Shown in pieces: positions 56,739 to 64,000 of a stretch of DNA of 64,000 nucleotides. Position 1 is the first letter of the stretch. The number at the start of each line of letters is the position of its first letter. The notes under the pieces are model-generated. The model ran no database searches. It saw only the letters and a program-made list of their open reading frames with translations, and had not been told where the DNA came from. A program made the translations under genes and the position numbers. This DNA comes from Gibbula magus (Eukaryota; Mollusca; Gastropoda; Trochida; Trochidae): contig OW388297.1 in assembly GCA_936450465.1 (NCBI GenBank), forward strand, positions 53,374,989-53,438,988, given 5' to 3'.

Positions 56739-57838
56739 TGTCAAATCAAATTATGCCAAATGCTGAAATGTTTCAGACATTTTGTCAAATGACTGTGACA
56801 GTCAGTCATTTGACAAAATGACTAAGTTTCCTAGTCATTTAGCTAAATGACTGAAATTGTACTCTATATTTTTGACAAATTGACTGTTAGTGTTTAAGCA
56901 TTTTGTCAAAATGGCTAAAGAATATGAAAACTGACAAGAAGACAAACAGTGAATATTTCATTTTGAACAAATATGATATATTTGAATGTGGTGGTATTGA
57001 ACAAAATATCAACAAGCGTGAAGAAGGTAATTCAGCTGTGTTACATTATGTCACCTTTAAGAAAAATATGATGTCATCCGCCGAGCACACACTCTTATCA
57101 ACTGACAGTGGTGGAAGGAACAGAGTGCAGAGGGAACTTTCAAAGAAATATGCATTTGAACACGTGAGTCAACTGCACTTTTCAAGTCGTTCTGCATTGA
57201 CTGTCAGAAAAATAAGAACCGTCCAATAACTTAAAGGTGTAGATGTTAGACCGATCCTTACAAAGGAATTTGCGTCACGTGGACAAGTTGATCTTATTGA
57301 CATGTAGTCACTTCCAAAAGTAGCTTCAAGTTTAAAAGTGTGTGGTTGTGTCGATTAAAGATGGCCAGTACACAATAGGTTGTCCATCGGGTACATAGAA
57401 GGGAAAGTTCTCATGAAATCAAGAGCAATCTACAATGTAAATGTGTACGTGTCAATAGGAGATGTTACTGCTGAGGTCGGGACACATGTGCTTCAAAACG
57501 TTGCAAATATAGAAAAAAAACAATATCCTGTGCAATAGTAGATGCCATTCGAGTGTTAACTATTGTTATAAATAGTCATGTGAACTGTGCTACAACTAAG
57601 ACTATATGTCATGACTATGAAATGTGCTTCAATTGTGTTAATATGTTCTGAAATATAACATTTCCTCAACAATATCTTTTCTTCCATTTAGTCGTTTAGT
57701 AAAATGCCTGGTGTTATTTTTCAGTCATTTAGCTAAAGGACTAGGAAATTTAGTCATTTTGTCAAATGACTGACGGTCACAGTCATTTGGTAAAATGCCT
57801 AAAACATTTTGGCATTTGGCAAAATGACTGATTTGACA
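56739..57838. mobile_element. 1.1-kb TIR element with integrase remnant
   Basis: The termini TGTCAAATCA and TGATTTGACA begin inverted arms of about 120 bp (56,739-56,860; 57,710-57,838). The arms are filled with TCATTTNGNNAAATGACT units, for example TCATTTGACAAAATGACTAA. Paralogous copy B1 (about 34,310-34,340) lacks it, giving an empty site. The interior holds an integrase-type fragment. TGTNR termini and this gene content suggest a DNA transposon with a retroviral-type DDE integrase (Ginger/KRBA2 relatives). No exact target duplication is visible. Confidence 0.8.
56924..57310 (+). pseudogene. KRBA2-like integrase N-terminal fragment
   Basis: The frame 56,924-57,229 encodes residues with YFILNKYDIFECGG, AVLHYVTF, TDSGGRNRVQRELSKKY. 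After a shift or indel the next segment reads GVDVRPILTKEF, SRGQVDLIDM and then a stop. The order (LxKYD, YYV-like strand, H/D-x-GGRNRM-x-EL, then R-x-QVDLIDM leading into the DDE core) is that of KRBA2-type integrase-domain proteins and their parent transposons. The zinc-binding histidine and cysteines and the catalytic core are lost, so it is inactive. Assigned by recall of the family pattern. Confidence 0.7.
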
Positions 57839-59349
57839 TTTATAAAGATAAACATGAAGTGACATGATTACTACCCACAATATATCTTCTTCAATTATCA
57901 AGATAACAAATCTCAGACATGTAACCATTCTCACCCCAACTTTGTTGCTCAACTAATATCTTCCCAGGTAATCCCTGTTTCATCCAACCATATTGTGCCC
58001 ACAGAAGATCATGTTGATATGCTGCAATCTAACATACAATGTAGTTGTGCAATCAGCAACATTATTCTGGTCATAGAAAATTTCACATTGTTTCATTGTT
58101 TGGACATACAAATTCTACAACCAAAGCATAACACAATATAAAAGGTCGTTATTTATTTAACTGAATGTACTCGCATGTGGCAAACATAAGATTAGTCCTG
58201 GCTCCAAAACCATGCAGCTGGGCATGTGAACTTAGCCCTAATCTCCAGAAAGCTCATCTTGACCTGTTTTAATGTTATAACCATAGTTTTACTGTTAGTT
58301 TGAAAGGAAAGCATATATTTAACATATATTTTGTGATTGTGATTAACGATTGCACAATGAAACATTGATTTAGATAAATTACGATTAACATATTTCTAAA
58401 ATTTAATCTTATGACTATCAATTACTATCATAAGGACGAATCGTTACTTTACAATTCACTGGTCTTCACATTGTGACAGATAGTTGTAAACGCTTCATTA
58501 GTCTCAAATTGGAGTTAACACTGGTATTGTATGTCTTAACATCATGACCTCATAACGTCTGTATAGTGAATTTGAACAAAAAGATATCTGATAAAAAAAT
58601 CCTTTTGAATGGCTCCTGGGGCTGTACGAAAATAAAAACAGATGAGATTTCCGGACCGTAGTTGCATCAGAAATTGTATTGCCATTGATGACCATGCCAT
58701 GGGCTAAAATGTCTGACAATCTGAAAGTTACAGCTGCTACAGCCAATAAATGATCACCCATTCACATTTATCTAACTTAGAAATGATTGACCGATAGTTG
58801 CAAATTACTTCAATACACGCAAAACTCTCATTGAATTAAAGAGCAATCAATATGAATTAACTTCCAGCTGATAAATCACTCTCTCTGAAACAAAATTAAA
58901 TTTATTTGGCCATACATATTCATGTAGGATTCTGCTTGATGCAATAATGCAGTTCAATTCATCACATCTTCACTTTAATTAATTCCATGTGTTTACACAC
59001 AATAAGCACGGTGAAATAACCAAAATTGTCCGTTATGTTCGTTATGACTGTTGTTATCAAAATAAGAAATCATAACACCTATACGTCAGATTCCAAAAAA
59101 AGGATGTAAGTTAATAACATTTGTTTAGAAAATTTCAATGCACACAATGGAAATAATGAAAATTGTAATATTCGTTATTACTATTAAACCAAACTATGAT
59201 AGTTAAGCTTCCACAAAATCGGCGTTTGTTAATTAATGCCCGAATTGATCAGGAAAATTATGTTCAGGCGGATGCAATGTGTAATAGAGTACGAAAGATG
59301 TTTACGCTTCCTAAACATGTCAAACATATCCTTCAGTAAGTGCAACAAA

Positions 59350-59425
59350 ATCAGTTGTATTGTTACATTTATCGCTGCTAATGGCACTATTGCCCAAGCA
59401 ACATTTAAGAATACGTCACTCATTA
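59350..59425 (+). mobile_element. Ancient LINE tail inside duplication B2
   Basis: TTATCGCTGCTAATGGCACT, ATTGCCCAAGCAACATTTAA, then GTCACTCATTAAC: a decayed equivalent of the LINE 3-prime end and of 37,105-37,172. Confidence 0.5.
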
Positions 59426-59749
59426 ACATGAGTCATGCACGATATATTTAACTGTCATTAGGTCGGGATTGTAAATCACAGAAGTAGTTCTTAATAGCTC
59501 TACTCTACCTATAAATTCTTAATTCCTAGAGGAAAATGTCAGCAAAATGACAAAAATGTAAACACATGTGTATATTCAAAGCTACAAATAAGTATGAACT
59601 TTCTGGATACTCGATATGATCAATAATAAGAATTGAAATCAAACATTAAAAAAAACAATATCACTCTTTTGCAAAAGCATCGTTTGAAGTATGATTAAGC
59701 ATTTGCTTGCTATATAAATGTACCATATTTTGTTATTCCCTTACATTCC

Positions 59750-59815
59750 ACCTGATGAAGGAGTGAGTATGTACTCCGAAACGTCGTGTATTTTCACATT
59801 AAAGAAGTTCTTCAT
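59750..59815 (+). mobile_element. Dispersed CGAAACGTCG motif (copy 2)
   Basis: CACCTGATGAAGGAGTGAGT, ATGTACTCCGAAACGTCGTG, then TTCACATTAAAGAAGTT, matching 49,500-49,575 in inverse orientation. It belongs to a roughly 190-bp insert absent from copy B1. Confidence 0.5.
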
Positions 59816-60859
59816 GTTCTTATGTATACCACTTCTAAATGCCATTCAAAGACTTGAACTTTTAAAGTTAACATCAAAGTTAATATGAAAGATGAAAATA
59901 GGATCTTTCATTCCGGTTGTATCCTTTGATTTTCTTTGATGTTTGTTTTGATTTTTTTTATCATTTTGACAATACAATATTTGTTTAAGGACACGAATGA
60001 ATACTCTATATAGGACATATAGGCTCGGTTTTCATTTATCATGTTTACACTGACAGAAAATTAGTCACGCTTACTCCCTACCAATGTCCATAGCTATAGA
60101 TTCCAAACTTGAGGAGTTGCTTAAAAGCCTTGACATTTAAGAAAACTGATATGAGGCAGCAGATCAGTCACTGTTTGATGCATTTTTATCTTCAAAGTTA
60201 GTTTTTATTCTAGTTTGTTTTAACTAATGTTACATTGTGTCCTTAATTCTAGAAATAGAAATGATCACTTACCATTTGAAGTATACATGAAGATAATAAT
60301 AATCGTTTGCTGTTTTAACCACAAAGTAGCTATTGTAATAGTCTAATAATACCATTATGTACTTCACACAAAATGCTTAATGGTTGACAGCCATGTATGT
60401 CTCTATTAAATGCACTGGCATTGTGTTCAGAAGCGAAGGGCACCAAAGTGAATTCATCAAAGGGAGGATCATTTTAGGAGAGAACAACGGTCTGACGACG
60501 TTTAATGCATACTTAGCAAGAGTGCTTTAGATGCCATTGTACATGTGAAGGAATAATTCCTTATATGGTGCTTTGGTAATTATTGTTGGTACCTCCCTTA
60601 TGATTAACAAGTACCAGTGTATAGAGATTAATGATGTTTGACGTTATGTGATTCCAACAACATACTAAATGTATCTCCGTGTAACCAATTTGGAAACATC
60701 AGAGTTTAATAGGGTTTGCATGTACGCCTTGCCATTGAAGGATAGTTTGATGTTTGAGAACAGTGGTCTCATCTAATGTATCACCCAAATACAATGTTAA
60801 TACATCAAGGTAACATTTACTTCTCTATCAGAATACATTGGATAATATCACCCCCCTGT

Positions 60860-61265
60860 GATTTCTGGAACTGCAATTACTTTTTCCTCATGCATCTATT
60901 TATCTAGACTTGCACAATGTGTTTGTTGGCGTAAATACATATAGGCTTGCATAAAGAAAAAGGAAAACTTATATCTCAATCCATTCAGGCAATATTGCTG
61001 ATATTAGAGAATATCAGCATCCCTAACAAATGATTACATAGGGTGGTTGCAAATATTCTTTTTTCTTTTTCTATTTCTTTTTCTTCATGCATCTATCTAT
61101 TTAGATCTGCACACTTTTTTTGTTGGCGTAAAGGAATGTTACATATAGGCTTGCAAAAAAAACAAAAAACAACTTATATGTCAATCCTTTAAGGCAATGT
61201 GGCTGTTATTAGAGAATCGCAGTATTCATAACAAAAAAAGTACATAGGGTGGTTGCAAATGTGCT
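60860..61265 (+). repeat. Tandem duplication of about 210 bp within B2
   Basis: Both halves contain GCATCTATNTATNTAGA, TTGTTGGCGTAAA, TATAGGCTTGCA, TTATATNTCAATCC, AGGCAATNTNGCTG and GGGTGGTTGCAAAT. Copy B1 has only one (38,345-38,520), so the doubling happened in B2. Confidence 0.7.
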
Positions 61266-61372
61266 TCCTGCAAGAAATGGTATTTTATGAAATAATAATT
61301 ATATAAATGTTTATTTAATTCTTCAACAGCTTCAACAGTGAATAAGTTATAAATTTTAAATGTTAAAGTAAT

Positions 61373-62159
61373 ACGCAAATCTGACTCATTAATCATTCGA
61401 GACAAAATTCGTTCTAAAGCAAGAGGATGATTACTTATCGATCATAACACACAGCCCTCATAACGAAAACATTATAACACATGATGAAGTGTCTTCCCAT
61501 AGAATGGCTTATGGCGCTGATAAGTTGCCTACAAAATGTAACAAGAACAACACTTAACCCTTGATTAATATCTTTTCACAAGGTTGGCTAATATATTGTA
61601 TTTTCTTCATAGTCGGGTTGAACAATGGACTAAGATATCAATGCTGCATATGCTACCACTGGTTGGATAAAATTCTTCACAAGGATGCATGTTAAATTGA
61701 AAAATATAAATATAATACATTCTACTTGATCTTAGCCGTTTCAGCATAATTTTAGTATTAACACGTATGACTACCAAGGTATACAGAGAGAAACACTGGT
61801 TTACTTCTACACTTTAATTAAAATCTAATACTGTACCAACAATAACTGTAGTTGAGTATTTGTGTGACTCCTGTTTTGAGACAGTGAGGTTACATTTATT
61901 TAGTTGGTTTGCCACATGTGCGTATAAGACCTAAGAACTGAATATTTATTAAAAAAATAGTTTGTGATATCTTATACTGAACACATATATTGTACAAATG
62001 GCTGTGCAAGATCATTTCAAACTAACAAGTCAATTGCAAGAGGCAATTCTTCACAAATTCTTGAATGTGCAAACTTCATTACTCTAGTCACGTCATATAG
62101 AAACCATTGCATCAATGCCAACAACAATCCCTTGAGACCAGACAGCATTTGTGGTAAAA
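61373..62159. other. Intergenic, nothing recognised
   Basis: AT-rich, no supportable feature. Confidence 0.4.
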
Positions 62160-62350
62160 TCACTGGAGTAACGACCGTTCTTTCCACTTGTGGAAAGGCG
62201 TTCTTTTGGCGTGGAAAGAGGCATCTTTCCAATCTTTCCACCCGTGGAAAGAGGCATCTTTCCACGTCTTTCCAAAGACGGAAAGAACGACCTTTCCAAA
62301 CCCCCTTTGGAAATATAGGCCAAAAGGCGGTCTTTCCACAGCCATCACGC
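62160..62350. repeat. Cluster of TTTCCAC/GTGGAAA palindromes (MITE-like)
   Basis: A 190-bp stretch with about ten TTTCCA or TGGAAA words arranged as nested hairpins (CTTTCCACTTGTGGAAAG, CTTTCCACCCGTGGAAAG) and loosely inverted outer parts (ACGACCGTTCTTTCCAC and GGAAAGAACGACC inside). All frames are open across it only because it is short and repetitive. No protein is inferred. Confidence 0.6.
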
Positions 62351-64000
62351 TAATGAGATTATGGAGTTATGTCCCCTTGTCAAGCGCTACCTGTCAACAA
62401 TATCTATAGAAATATCGTTTATTACTAGATTGTCTTTGATTTATGTACCATATTAAATATCATTTTGATTTAGGAAATTTTTAGACTTTGATAACTATTT
62501 TGACATTAAAAGAATAAGTTGATAAATATATTTTTGTTTTCATTATTTTGACTTAATTAAACATTATTTGTAAACTAAATTCAAACTTTGATTTTAGATG
62601 TATTCTAACAAGAAAGTGACTTTAAAATAAAATGAGACAGCATAATATGTTGACTTTGTTAAAAGGATGAAAATAATGAAAATATTCGTTCATATATTTT
62701 GATAACCAAAATGATCTTGTTGAAAAGTAAATGTTATATTTAAGTTTTAAAACATAAAGATGTACAAGGTTTTGACAATAATTAGATAAAATTTATTTTA
62801 TTTTTAATAAAAAAAACCCATTTTGGTTGAATGATTTAAAAAAAAATTCATTGAATCCGTAAGTATGACTTTAATTGGAATGTAATCAGTCTACGAACGA
62901 ACTCCAGAAACAGTCTTTCTAGAACTTTTTTACAAATCCTACTTTAGGTGGAAAAACTTAATGTAAAATGTACTGGAGGTTAGTTGTTCTGGAAATTCTT
63001 CTTAATAAGCATTTTTAATTTATGCTGTCCAACTACCCTATGCCGCAGACATCCCTGATTATGCACTTTGTGACCTGTTAATATAGGATTAATTACAACT
63101 TGAATAACCTTCATGATACCAAACAATTAACATTGATACATGAACTATTTATTTCTTCCTGTGATTAATGCAGTTTGCTTACTTAGTTTTTATGTAGTTC
63201 GAGCAAGAATATATTATGTATTTCAATGTCACTAACGCTCATATACTGAAACTGGGTCTCTAATCGATAATATTTCATGTAAAGGGACATAATCATGTTG
63301 GTGAAGTCACATATATATCCAGTGGTATAATTTGTGTTATTTAATTGTTATTTGATATCAACTTTGACCTAAAATAGCCAGTTTACGGTCAGTCAGTTGA
63401 TTATAACGAACATACAACCATTTTAAGTCGTGGTTATGATCGAAAACCGGACAATGAACCTTAGCACGCTGCAGCCATGAAGTCAAACGTAATTTTGGAA
63501 ACTTTCATAAAGTTGATAGGAAGACAGTTTGCTTCTATAGCCTTTAATAGGTCTTATAACGAGTAAATTCGTGAAATAGAGCCATAATTGTCGGCTACTA
63601 CACATGTATGAAACTGTTTTTGGTTTTTAGTTTTCATTTATAATATATTTATTATACTAAGCATTTGGGGGTAAGAATGAAAGTCGATTAAGAAGATATA
63701 ACTTACACCAGCACCTATTGTTATATGTACATTTTAGAACCACATAAAATATCATGCAAAAACTGATCATGCAGCTTTAAAAGAATAGGTTTGCATATGA
63801 CCAAAGAATCACGGATGTGTTCAAAGATAAAACCAATAACCATCACGGCATGATGCCATCATAAGAAAAGATAACTATGTATACTGTTATCACTATAATC
63901 ATGTCTAAACACTACATGATCCTACAGGGTGAGAAAAATACTCCCCGACGTTATGTGCTTATCTTTTAAATGAAACTAATCACTGAAAGAAGAGAGGAGG
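62351..64000. other. Intergenic with two repeat fragments
   Basis: AT-rich. At 63,058-63,075 a lone TTATGCACTTTGTGACC matches the terminus of the 39.6-42.1 kb element. At about 63,435-63,470 ATGATCGAAAACCGGACAAT matches the family A core in inverse orientation. No gene recognised to the window end. Confidence 0.4.

Larger units (their letters stand above)
55940..61372. repeat. Segmental duplication B, copy 2
   Basis: Collinear partner of 33,470-38,632. Differences from copy 1: a 1,100-bp transposon at 56,739-57,838, an insert near 59,680-59,870 containing the CGAAACGTCG block, and an internal tandem duplication at 60.87-61.27 kb. Also missing is much of the sequence found at 34.5-35.9 kb in copy 1. 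These make the pair useful as an empty-site comparison. Confidence 0.85.

Noticed and set aside
62017..62353. Several overlapping frames of 62-129 codons
   Set aside because: They span a short hairpin repeat cluster and translate the same TTTCCAC words in different frames; no domain.

Overview
The window is eukaryotic: AT-rich, gene-poor and packed with transposable-element debris of metazoan type (tRNA-derived SINEs with A and B boxes, a non-LTR retrotransposon with RNase H, many fold-back and MITE-like elements). The repeat set (CORE-SINE, nimbus/I-like LINE with a CTCA tail, PYGGACAGACAGAC repeats with a GGGGGCAT hairpin) and an intronless lineage-specific GPCR suggest a lophotrochozoan, most likely a marine mollusc such as a gastropod. 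That assignment is inferred from repeat style and not proven.

Layout. 0-2.5 kb: CpG-rich start with CRE motifs, two fold-back elements and a SINE. 2.7-6.0 kb: diverged tandem repeats, a TTAA-flanked MITE and a low-copy repeat (family A). 6.1-7.0 kb: a 147-bp tandem array loaded with AGGTCA half-sites. 7.1-9.2 kb (minus): the one convincing intact host gene, a 713-aa rhodopsin-like GPCR with a mucin-like Ser/Thr repeat ectodomain. A roughly 30-bp minisatellite lies upstream of it (9.4-10.3 kb). 11.4-11.9 kb: a 500-bp TA-flanked MITE carrying a HIRAN-like fragment. 12-29 kb: SINEs of three families, MITEs and hairpin elements in AT-rich DNA. 31.0-33.3 kb: a 2,356-bp inverted-repeat element with a clean 5-bp target duplication, inserted in the tail of a truncated LINE. 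33.5-38.6 and 55.9-61.4 kb: an old segmental duplication (family B), one copy holding a later insertion of a transposon remnant with a KRBA2-like integrase fragment. 39.6-42.1 kb: a 2.46-kb long-TIR element with a decayed ORF. 43.2-48.5 kb: a near-complete LINE with a 12-bp target duplication. 49-54 kb: a third low-copy duplication (family C).

No operon-like or pathway organisation exists here. The unifying theme is layered transposition plus local duplication. The paralogous copies act as empty-site controls that order several events: an old LINE tail predates duplication B, while the integrase element and another insert postdate it. The SINE family and the LINE share a 3-prime tail, which suggests the SINE uses the LINE machinery. 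No CRISPR array, rRNA gene or functional tRNA gene was seen.
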